In this document: positions 1 through 7,607 of the stretch, piece by piece
How the letters are laid out: the number at the start of each line of letters is the position of its first letter
How positions within the stretch are numbered: the first letter of the stretch is position 1
Assembly: GCF_934636665.1 (NCBI RefSeq)
Contig: NZ_CAKUAT010000021.1
Location: 1 to 40,838, forward strand
From: an uncultured Senegalimassilia sp.
Lineage (GTDB): Bacteria > Actinomycetota > Coriobacteriia > Coriobacteriales > Eggerthellaceae
Reading direction: 5' to 3'
DNA length: 40,838 nt
The notes under the pieces: generated by a model
Seen by the model: the letters and a program-made list of their open reading frames with translations, nothing else
Database searches by the model: none
Told to the model about the DNA's origin: nothing
Translations under genes and position numbers: made by a program

Positions 1-81
1 AGATTCTAGGGCGAAGGCCGTTTCCCTTCAAAGCCGCTCCAATTCGCTGCGCTTACACCAACTTTTCCGACGCGATCAATG

Positions 82-112
82 AAAAGGCCGCCCGGTGCAT
101 TACCGAGCGGCC
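82..112 (-). terminator. Intrinsic terminator after galU
   Basis: An 11-bp stem (86-96 with 102-112, one G-T wobble) closes a 5-base loop. On the minus strand it is followed by a short T run (82-85), 28 bases past the galU stop. Positions 1-81 hold no gene or other feature I can support. Confidence 0.75.
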
Positions 113-140
113 CAGCCGTCGCAGGTTTTCGCCGAAGGCC

Positions 141-962
141 TTAGGCCTTCTTGCCGTATTTGCGCTCGAACAGGATGTTGTTCGTCTCCAGCCAGCTTTC
201 CACGGTGCCGGTGTCGAAACCGTCCTGCGGGTCGATGACGAGCGCGTACATCTCCTCTTCCTTGAGCACCGCGTCCAGCGCGTCGGTCAGCTGGATCTCG
301 CCGCCGACGGTGGGCTTGGCCTCGGCCAGAAGCTCCATCACGCGCGCGGACAGCAGGTAGCGGCCGAACACGGCCAGGTTGGAGGGCGCATCCTCGAGCG
401 CGGGCTTCTCCACCAGGCTATCGATCTTCCACACACCGTCGGAGATGGCGGAACCGGCGATGACGCCGAAGCGGTTGACCTGGTCGTCGGGCACGGGCAT
501 GACGGCGATGACCGAGGCGCCGTTGTGCTCGTCGGAGACCTTCTGCATGGCAGGCAGCATGTTGTTGTCGGGGACCAGGACATCGCCCAGCAGCACGTAG
601 AACGGCTCGTCGCCCGTCTTCTCGGCGGCGCAGTGCACAGCGTGGCCCAGGCCCAGCGGCTCATCCTGGTACACATAGCTGACGTTGAGGTTGCCGGCAT
701 GCTCCACGGCGTCGGCGTACTTGTCCTTGCCGCGCTCGCGCAGCATGGACACCAGCTCGGGGTTCGGCGAGAAGTGCTCCTCAATGGACTTCTTCTCGCG
801 GCTGTTCACGATGACCACCTCGTCGGCGGCCGATGCCAGGCCCTCTTCCACGATGTACTGGATGACGGGACGGTCCACGACGAGAAGCATTTCCTTGGGC
901 TGGGCCTTCGTGGCCGGCAGGAAGCGCGAGCCGAGGCCGGCGGCAGGGATGATAGCCTTCAT
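141..962 (-). CDS. galU: UTP--glucose-1-phosphate uridylyltransferase
   Basis: This 273-residue protein makes UDP-glucose from UTP and glucose-1-phosphate in the cytoplasm, feeding cell-envelope and exopolysaccharide synthesis. The N-terminus has the nucleotidyltransferase signature (AAGLGSRFLPATKAQPKEML, residues 7-26, with Ser where most homologues have Thr). The LVEKP sugar-phosphate motif and EIQLTDAL segment follow in the C-terminal half. The length is slightly shorter than the usual 290-300 but the domain is complete. The ATG start is supported by an AAAGGT ribosome site about 10 bases upstream. The gene lies downstream of the ccm operon but is separated from it by a 10-bp perfect hairpin, so it is probably transcribed on its own. 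A terminator follows the stop. Confidence 0.95.
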   Translation of the reverse strand: MKAIIPAAGLGSRFLPATKAQPKEMLLVVDRPVIQYIVEEGLASAADEVVIVNSREKKSIEEHFSPNPELVSMLRERGKDKYADAVEHAGNLNVSYVYQDEPLGLGHAVHCAAEKTGDEPFYVLLGDVLVPDNNMLPAMQKVSDEHNGASVIAVMPVPDDQVNRFGVIAGSAISDGVWKIDSLVEKPALEDAPSNLAVFGRYLLSARVMELLAEAKPTVGGEIQLTDALDAVLKEEEMYALVIDPQDGFDTGTVESWLETNNILFERKYGKKA

Positions 963-995
963 ATAAGGTTTACCTTTCTTCGGGGGAATAGACGC

Positions 996-1020
996 GAAGC
1001 GCCGCGAGACGCGGCGCTTC
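996..1020 (-). terminator. Hairpin between ccmD and galU, likely ccm operon terminator
   Basis: A perfect 10-bp stem (996-1005 with 1011-1020) closes a 5-base loop 32 bases past the ccmD stop. The T tail on the minus strand is weak (GCGTCTATTCC), so termination may be incomplete and some read-through into galU is possible. Confidence 0.5.
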
Positions 1021-1052
1021 GTCGATTCGCTTCGGCAATTGTAGCACGCAGG

Positions 1053-1238
1053 CTATTCGGCCTTCAGTTCCGCCACAGCCTCTTCAAGCACGGCGATCTG
1101 CTTCTCGGTCTTCTTCAAGCCGCTGATGGAAACGAACACGTAGATGAGCAGCACGGCCCACATAAGCGCATAGGCCGCGATGATGAACGGCATGGACGGG
1201 ATGACGGTGCTGTAGATGTCGGCAAGTACGGGATTCAT
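1053..1238 (-). CDS. ccmD: CcmD-family small membrane protein of the haem exporter
   Basis: This 61-residue protein has one hydrophobic segment (about residues 16-40) followed by a short charged, coiled-coil-prone tail (KKTEKQIAVLEEAVAELKAE). That is the layout of CcmD, which in other bacteria helps release haem-loaded CcmE from the CcmABC exporter. Its place directly after ccmC and the MPFIIAAYALMW stretch, typical of the alternative CcmD family, support the call. The start has an AAGGAG site 6 bases before the ATG. CcmD proteins are short and poorly conserved, so the assignment leans on position as well as sequence. It is the last gene of the nrf-ccm block. Confidence 0.8.
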   Translation of the reverse strand: MNPVLADIYSTVIPSMPFIIAAYALMWAVLLIYVFVSISGLKKTEKQIAVLEEAVAELKAE

Positions 1239-1315
1239 GGGATGCTCCTTCGATCAAGCGCCCTTCGGAGGCGCGAACGTTTGCTAACGGGAAACGGGGC
1301 TCGCCCGGCTTTCGC

Positions 1316-2092
1316 CTAGCGCTGCTCCTCCAAAACCTCAACCTCGTCTTTGAGGGCTTGCAGGCGCTCCTGCAAGCGGACCTGGCGGAAGCGGAAACGG
1401 TACAGCGCGAATCCGACGAGCATAAGGCCCGCCAAGCACACGGCCACGGTCATGCCCATATCGCCGGACATGCCGCCCTCGCGCAACACCACGGGGTGCA
1501 CGCCCGAGGGGATAAGGCGCGTGATCATGAAGCAGATGGGCACGTCCACCATGGCGATGATGCCGATGACGGCGGCGTACACGCCGCGGCGCTCAGGCTC
1601 GTCGATGGCGTTGCGCAGCACGAAGTACGCGATGACGATGAGCATGAGGATAAGGTAGGTGGTCAGGCGCGGCTCCCACGTCCACCACACGCCCCACTCG
1701 AAGCGCTCCCACAAATCGCCCGTGATCATGGTGCAGATGACGAACACGAGCGAGATCTCCATGCACACCTTCGCGCACGTGTCGAAGCGCTGGTTTTTAG
1801 TGGCCAGGAAGCGCACGGAGTAATAGCACGCAAACGCCAGCGCGCAGAACGACACCAGGGCCACCGGCATATGGAAGTAGAAGATCTTCTGGGACAACAG
1901 CAGCTTGTTCGCCACCATCTGCCCGCCGATCAGCTCCACGCCGTCGACGGCGGCGCCGTTGACGGGCCCGGCGTACAGAAACGCCATGAGAAAGCCCAAT
2001 GTGGAGAGCACGATGCCCGCCAGCAGCGCCCACGGCGCCACCTTGTCGGGCCACTGCCCCGCCTCGGGCAGCTTCACCGGTTTGTTCGTCAT
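1316..2092 (-). CDS. ccmC: Haem exporter / cytochrome c assembly protein CcmC
   Basis: A 258-residue integral membrane protein with six hydrophobic segments, which presents haem to CcmE on the outer face of the membrane during System I cytochrome c maturation. The tryptophan-rich haem-handling motif is present as WGVWWTWEPRLT, with Glu where many CcmC proteins have Asp. The motif lies in the loop before a long hydrophobic helix. The C-terminus is a charged, coiled-coil-prone tail. I place the start at the ATG at 2092, which follows a strong AAGGAAAGGAAA site. An in-frame start at 2125, nearly abutting the ccmB stop, is less likely. It sits between ccmB and ccmD in the same orientation. Confidence 0.92.
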   Translation of the reverse strand: MTNKPVKLPEAGQWPDKVAPWALLAGIVLSTLGFLMAFLYAGPVNGAAVDGVELIGGQMVANKLLLSQKIFYFHMPVALVSFCALAFACYYSVRFLATKNQRFDTCAKVCMEISLVFVICTMITGDLWERFEWGVWWTWEPRLTTYLILMLIVIAYFVLRNAIDEPERRGVYAAVIGIIAMVDVPICFMITRLIPSGVHPVVLREGGMSGDMGMTVAVCLAGLMLVGFALYRFRFRQVRLQERLQALKDEVEVLEEQR

Positions 2093-2128
2093 TGGTTTCC
2101 TTTCCTTATGAAGATCGCAGGTCAAAAG

Positions 2129-2887
2129 CTATGCGGAGATAACGAAATCGTACAGAACCCAGCTGACCAGCAGCATGATGACGTCGTAGCCGCCGGCAAG
2201 CGCCATCGACTGCGTGAACACGTCGAGATACCCCTCGGCGCCCACCACCACGGCGGTGGTCGCCGACGCGCATGCGTAGAGCAGCGGGAAGATCAGCGGC
2301 ACGAACAGCACGGCGAGCATGACGTCCTTGCCGCGCGTGTTCACGGTGATGGTGGACAGCAGCGTGCCGATGCCGGCCACGCCTACGGTGCCCACCGTAA
2401 GCGGCACCGCCATGAGCATGAAATCGGGGCCGGGCTGGGCGGTGGTCAGGAAGAAGAACCAGAACAGCGGCACGGCGATCACCTCGACCATCAGCAAGAA
2501 CAGCAGATTCGACGTGGCCTTCGCCAGAAAGATCACGCTGCGGTCCATGGGCACGAGCAGGATGCCCTCCATGCAGCCCTGCTCCTTCTCGTGGTTGAAC
2601 GAACGGTTCAATCCCAGCAGCGATGTGAACACGATGAGCGCCCACAGAAGCCCGCCGGAAAGCTGCAGCACATCGGTCGCCTGCGCCGTCTGCCCGAGCG
2701 CCGCGCCGTACACGATGAGCACGAGCAGCGCGTAGATGCCCATGGACGTGAGCATCTCCTTGGTGCGGAACTCCTGCTGCAGGTCCTTGGCCAGCAGGGT
2801 CTTATACTGGGCGAACGTGCTGGGCACGCTCAAGGTCACCCGGCCGGCGCGCGCCCGATCGGCGCCCGTGCTTTGCTTGCGCGCCAT
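2129..2887 (-). CDS. ccmB: Haem exporter ABC permease CcmB
   Basis: A 252-residue ABC-2-type permease with six predicted membrane segments. With the ATPase CcmA and with CcmC it forms the CcmABC complex that releases holo-CcmE. The typical CcmB opening is present: a short cytoplasmic segment rich in charges (LLAKDLQQEFRTKEML), a first helix, then a loop resembling the conserved NRSF..E...G..EGLL pattern (here NRSFNHEKEQGCMEGILL). The start ATG directly abuts the ccmA stop at 2888, with no intergenic base, indicating translational coupling. The protein is slightly longer than E. coli CcmB because of about 25 extra N-terminal residues. Confidence 0.93.
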   Translation of the reverse strand: MARKQSTGADRARAGRVTLSVPSTFAQYKTLLAKDLQQEFRTKEMLTSMGIYALLVLIVYGAALGQTAQATDVLQLSGGLLWALIVFTSLLGLNRSFNHEKEQGCMEGILLVPMDRSVIFLAKATSNLLFLLMVEVIAVPLFWFFFLTTAQPGPDFMLMAVPLTVGTVGVAGIGTLLSTITVNTRGKDVMLAVLFVPLIFPLLYACASATTAVVVGAEGYLDVFTQSMALAGGYDVIMLLVSWVLYDFVISA

Positions 2888-3607
<720 letters not shown>

Positions 3608-3709
3608 CGGCCCCCCTTCCCCTGCATCTTGGATGCGTGCGAGTACTTTGCACGCCAGTCTAACGCAAAACGCGATCGCCGCGCGAGCGGCCGCGCCGGC
3701 TTCGGGCGC

Positions 3710-5914
3710 CTATGCCGCGCTCTCCGCCGATTCGCCGGATGCCGCATCGGCCGCTGCGCGCTGCGCGTCGGTGAGCTTGCGGCTGGCGCGCCTGCGGCCC
3801 ATGGTGGCCACGCACACGCCGATCATGAGCAACGCGAAGCCCGTCCACACCAGCGAGATGAGCGGATTGACCCGCACATCCATGGAGAACGCGCCGTCGT
3901 TGTTCACACCACGATACACCACGAACAGATCCTCGGTGGGCAACGAGATGACGCTCGCGACCAGCTTCTGCTGCTGGGTCTTCTGCGCCAGCTGCACGCT
4001 GGGGCTGACCTGGCCGATGAAGGCACCGTCTTTGTAGGCATCGTAGTTCACGGTGTACATGATGTCGTCGCCGCCGTTGACCTCGGTCACGGAGTTGGAC
4101 ACGTACTCAAGCGTGTAGTCCTTGATCTGGAAGGTCTCGGAAGCGGTATCGGAGGCCTCGTCGTAGCCGATGTAGGCGACCTTCTCCGTCACGTACATCG
4201 ACGAACCGATCAGGCCCACCAAGATCACGGCCATGGCCGCGTGCGACAGGAAGCCGCCGAAGCTTGCGGGGCGGTTGCGCAGGCAGCCGCCGAAGGCCGC
4301 CACGGCGCCGCAGCTATGAGACTCCTTGTACGAGCGCACGATGCGACCCAGCATGAACAGCGAGTTGAACAGCAGCATGCTCGCCACGAAGAAGCCCACG
4401 AGCGCAAGACCGTTGTAGTACCAGGTAGGGCCATCGCTTGCCAGCTCCTCGGCGGCGGTGCCGCCCGCGGCGATGATGGCGTTGTAGCTCGGCACCAGAT
4501 ACGTGGCCCAGTACACCGCCAGCACCGCGAACAGGACCAACGCGCAGATAGCGGGGATGCGCGCCTGCTTCAGGAACTTCGAGCGCAGCGTCTTGCCCCA
4601 GGCCAGCAGCGGGCACACCGCCAGGATGGCCAGGTAGACCACGCCCAGCGGACGGGCGATGGCGTTGAACGTGCCCGAGGACACGGTCTGGCCGCCGAAC
4701 GGCAGGAACTCAGGCAACGCCGAGGACACGGTCAGGTACGCCAGCAACGTGGCGAACACCACCATGATGACGTTGTTGAAGTAGTACGCGCCTTCCTTGG
4801 ACAGCAGGTTCTCCACCTCGTCGGAGCCGTCGGCGGCAGGGCCGAAGCTCTTCCAGCGAACCACCAAGCCCACAACGCCGGCCAACAGCGCCGCGACGAT
4901 CAACGCGCCGAACAGCACAAGCGACACCGGATCGCCCTCGAAGGCGTGCACGGACTGCACCAGGCCCGAACGGGAGATGAACGTGCCCACGATGACGAAC
5001 GCGAACGTGATGCAGGCGCACATGACGCTCCAGCGCTTGAACGCGCCGCGCTGGCGGTACACGGTGAAGCTATGGATGAGCGCCACGCCCACCAGCCACG
5101 ACAGCAGGCTGGCGTTTTCCACGGCGTCCCAGCCCCAATAGCCGCCCCAGCCGAGCACCACGTAGGCCCACACGGCGCCAAGGCCGATGCCGATGCCCAG
5201 GAACAACCACGAGAACAGGGCATAACGCTGGCTGCGCACCACCCATTCCCTGGACGGGTCGTTCACGATGAGCGCGGCGATGGCGTAGACGAACGGGATG
5301 GTCAGGCCCGCATAGCCCACGAACAAGGTAGGCGGATGAATGGCCATGGCCCAATGCTCGAGCAGGGAATTCATACCCAGCATGCTGGCCGCGTTGGTCA
5401 GCGTGCCGTCGGCGTTGTAGTACTTCTGCGGCGTGACCGTGAACGGCATGTTGCTCTCGCTGAACAGCAGCACGCCCACGAACGCCGCCAGCACCAGCTG
5501 CGACACCATAAGGGCCATGGAATCCAGCTTGCGCGGGCTTTTCAGATCGCGGATGGCCACCACGGAGTTGAACACGCTGATAAGCCATGCCCAGAACAAC
5601 AGCGAGCCCTCGCGGCCGGCCCACAGGCCGGACAGCTTGAACAGCCAGCCAAGCGCGCCTTCGGCGTTGCTGTGCTGCTTGAGCACGTACTCGATGGAGT
5701 AGTCGCCCGCGAAGAAGCAGTACACCAGGATGCCGCAGCATACGGTGAGCGCCACCGTGGTCAGGATGGAGGCGATATGCCCGCCCCATGTCAGGGTCTC
5801 GCCAAGCGAGCTTTCCCCCTTGCGCCCTAAGATCGCGCCCGCCAACAGGCACAGAACAGAGACGGCCACGCCGGCGAACGCCACCAGCAGGCCCATAAGG
5901 CCGATAGTCGACAT
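3710..5914 (-). CDS. ccmF: Haem lyase subunit CcmF
   Basis: A 734-residue polytopic membrane protein, about 14 hydrophobic helices plus a large outside domain near the C-terminus. It transfers haem from CcmE to CXXCH motifs of apocytochromes. Recognisable signatures are GREGSLLFWAW (about residues 100-110), HPPTLFVGY (193-201) and the tryptophan-rich WWD haem motif WGGYWGWDAVENAS (256-269). Length and motif order match full-length CcmF. No CcmH, CcmI or CcmG gene lies beside it, so this lyase either works alone or has partners elsewhere. The ATG is preceded by GGAAGAGG at an 8-base spacing. It lies 15 bases after ccmE. Confidence 0.95.
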   Translation of the reverse strand: MSTIGLMGLLVAFAGVAVSVLCLLAGAILGRKGESSLGETLTWGGHIASILTTVALTVCCGILVYCFFAGDYSIEYVLKQHSNAEGALGWLFKLSGLWAGREGSLLFWAWLISVFNSVVAIRDLKSPRKLDSMALMVSQLVLAAFVGVLLFSESNMPFTVTPQKYYNADGTLTNAASMLGMNSLLEHWAMAIHPPTLFVGYAGLTIPFVYAIAALIVNDPSREWVVRSQRYALFSWLFLGIGIGLGAVWAYVVLGWGGYWGWDAVENASLLSWLVGVALIHSFTVYRQRGAFKRWSVMCACITFAFVIVGTFISRSGLVQSVHAFEGDPVSLVLFGALIVAALLAGVVGLVVRWKSFGPAADGSDEVENLLSKEGAYYFNNVIMVVFATLLAYLTVSSALPEFLPFGGQTVSSGTFNAIARPLGVVYLAILAVCPLLAWGKTLRSKFLKQARIPAICALVLFAVLAVYWATYLVPSYNAIIAAGGTAAEELASDGPTWYYNGLALVGFFVASMLLFNSLFMLGRIVRSYKESHSCGAVAAFGGCLRNRPASFGGFLSHAAMAVILVGLIGSSMYVTEKVAYIGYDEASDTASETFQIKDYTLEYVSNSVTEVNGGDDIMYTVNYDAYKDGAFIGQVSPSVQLAQKTQQQKLVASVISLPTEDLFVVYRGVNNDGAFSMDVRVNPLISLVWTGFALLMIGVCVATMGRRRASRKLTDAQRAAADAASGESAESAA

Positions 5915-5929
5915 ACGTGAAACCTCTTC

Positions 5930-6595
5930 CTAGCCCTCAAGCGCCACATCGGTGGCGGTGAACTTGCCATCGGCCGACAAGCTGCCGGTGACCACGAGCG
6001 AGCTGCCTTCCGCGACTTCCTCGGACAGCGCGCCGTCGAACGCGACGGGAAGCGTCTTGCCGGAGTCGGGGTCTGCCAACACGAAGCGGTCGCCCGCGCC
6101 CGCGGCCTTCAGGGAGCCCGCTTGCACGGTACCGGATACCTTCACCGGCTTGTCGACGACCTGGTCGCCATACTCGAGCAGGCGGGAGATGGTCAACGCG
6201 CTCGAGGCGTTCTCGTACTTCGAGGGACACTTCGTCACCAGCTCGGTGGCGTGCAGCACGCCGTCGTCGGCGATCTTGCCCGTGCAGATGGCGGTCACAT
6301 CGTTGCCGAACGTGGCGGACACGCCGCCTTCATAGCGCACGTTCAGCTGCTCCGCAGGATTCCCATCCTTGTCATAGATGGCGAACGTCAGCACGTTGTC
6401 GTTCGTGGCGTAGGAGTTCTCCACCACGTTGCCCGTCACTTGGATCTTCTGGTCCGCGTACTTCCCCGTAACGGCATCGGCAACGGTGGCCGACTTCGCG
6501 GCGCCAGAGCCGCCGACGACGGCCAAGATCACGACCAGCACGATGACGATGATGCCGGTAACCGCCATCATGCGACGCTTCGTCTTCGTATTCAC
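5930..6595 (-). CDS. ccmE: Haem chaperone CcmE, Cys-type, with a second OB-like domain
   Basis: I choose the GTG at 6595, which follows a GGGAGGG ribosome site, giving 221 residues; an upstream ATG at 6784 would lie in front of that site. Residues 11-30 form one membrane anchor. Residues about 45-120 match the CcmE OB fold (KIQVTGNVV, LNVRYEG, AICTGKI, HATELV) and end in CPSKY (123-127). This is the CXXXY haem-attachment motif of the Cys-type CcmE, replacing the usual HXXXY. Residues about 147-221 repeat the CcmE pattern (PVKVSGTVQAGSL, FVLADPDSG, VAFDGAL, SLVVTGSLSADGKF) but stop before any haem-binding motif. It heads the ccmEFABCD run. Typical CcmE is about 140-160 residues, so the second domain is extra. 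Confidence 0.88.
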   Translation of the reverse strand: MNTKTKRRMMAVTGIIVIVLVVILAVVGGSGAAKSATVADAVTGKYADQKIQVTGNVVENSYATNDNVLTFAIYDKDGNPAEQLNVRYEGGVSATFGNDVTAICTGKIADDGVLHATELVTKCPSKYENASSALTISRLLEYGDQVVDKPVKVSGTVQAGSLKAAGAGDRFVLADPDSGKTLPVAFDGALSEEVAEGSSLVVTGSLSADGKFTATDVALEG

Positions 6596-6665
6596 AGGCC
6601 CTCCCTTTTCCTTAAGCGTTCCTCTCTTGCTTTCTAACGGTAACCATATCGAAAAGAACAGGGGC

Positions 6666-6686
6666 ACGCTATCACCCAGATAGTGT
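6666..6686. promoter_or_regulatory. Inverted repeat upstream of ccmE, possible operator
   Basis: An 8-bp inverted repeat (6666-6673 with 6679-6686, one G-T pair, 5-base spacer) lies 71 bases upstream of the ccmE start. A TATGGT sequence 18 bases or more downstream on the minus strand could be a weak -10. It could be an operator or a leader hairpin; nothing in the sequence separates these. Confidence 0.25.
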
Positions 6687-6718
6687 AATTTCCGCCGTAA
6701 TAAGCCCTTTTCATCGAA

Positions 6719-6744
6719 GAAAGGGCCGCGAATGCAGCCCTTTC
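6719..6744 (-). terminator. Hairpin after the multihaem cytochrome gene
   Basis: An 8-bp stem (6719-6726 with 6737-6744) lies between the cytochrome stop and ccmE. The following minus-strand sequence has only interrupted T residues, so it may be a partial terminator that lowers ccm expression relative to nrfA and the cytochrome gene. Confidence 0.4.
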
Positions 6745-6800
6745 TCGCACAAATATGCTCCCGTGTGATAGCGCCCTTGCGCAAACGCCCGCATTCGCGG

Positions 6801-7505
6801 CTATGCAGCGGACGCGACCTCTTGCGCTTGGTCGTACGTCAGCCAGCCCTCCGGAATCGGGGCATCATCGTGGCATTGGCTGCACGCGTTCACCGATGCA
6901 CGGTGCGCTTTGTGGCAGTCCCCGCAATCAAGTTGCTGCCCATGCATGGCCATATGCGGGTTGCGCTCGCCATACCGAGCCGTCGCCTTCACCAGATCCT
7001 GACGCGTGATATTATGGCATGCGCTGTTCAGGCAGAACGCATCGCCTTCCTGCCCCAACCATTCGCCCAGCTGCTCGGTATCGCGCTCGCCGAGCACCAG
7101 CCCGTACGCTTGGTTCTCGTACAGCGGCATGTTGCCGGTGGACCATTCGACAACCTCGCTTAGCTGCTGGTTGATAGTGGGCTTATGGCAGCTCAGGCAG
7201 TTGGCATCCGCGCCGCCCTGATCGGCAGACGCCGCGTGCACCACCGCGAGCATGGAGCTTGTGTTCTCCACGGTGTTGCCCCACTTGTCCACACCTTGGG
7301 CGCCCGGCTGCTGCTCGAACGCGGCAACATACGGGTCCATGGGCGTATGGCATATGGCGTTGCAGAAGCTGGGCTGCTCGTGCCATACCCAAAAACCCGC
7401 GCCGGCTACGGCGACCACCACGGCAACGACAGCTGCCGTGATCTGCCACTTACATTTACGCTTGCGCTTGCCAGCCGGCGATGTCGCTTCATTTAGCTCG
7501 CTCAT
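6801..7505 (-). CDS. Membrane-anchored multihaem c-type cytochrome, NrfH/NapC-like role
   Basis: A 234-residue protein with a basic N-terminus, one membrane anchor (about residues 21-41) and an outside domain with five haem-binding motifs. They are CX3CH (48-53), CX2CH (103-107), CX4CH (158-164), CX2CH (194-198) and CX2CH (208-212). By position beside nrfA it probably passes electrons from the menaquinol pool to the nitrite reductase, the job of NrfH elsewhere. It is not a standard NrfH: that family has four CX2CH motifs and usually precedes nrfA. The first motif, followed by TPMDPY, keeps a nearby Met. I use the ATG at 7505 because AAGGAGG lies 9 bases before it. Confidence 0.8.
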   Translation of the reverse strand: MSELNEATSPAGKRKRKCKWQITAAVVAVVVAVAGAGFWVWHEQPSFCNAICHTPMDPYVAAFEQQPGAQGVDKWGNTVENTSSMLAVVHAASADQGGADANCLSCHKPTINQQLSEVVEWSTGNMPLYENQAYGLVLGERDTEQLGEWLGQEGDAFCLNSACHNITRQDLVKATARYGERNPHMAMHGQQLDCGDCHKAHRASVNACSQCHDDAPIPEGWLTYDQAQEVASAA

Positions 7506-7555
7506 ATCCGTAAACCTCCTTCCCAACAAAGGTTCGATCTTTTCAGCGGTTTCAC

Positions 7556-7581
7556 GCCGAGGCCGCTTATGGAGCCTCGGC
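7556..7581 (-). other. Intercistronic hairpin between nrfA and the cytochrome gene
   Basis: A perfect 8-bp stem (7556-7563 with 7574-7581) with a 10-base loop sits in the 102-base gap after nrfA. There is no T run on the minus strand. It could stabilise the upstream nrfA message or act as a weak attenuator. Confidence 0.4.
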
Positions 7582-7607
7582 CATCGGAGAGAGACCGCGC
7601 TTGCTTT

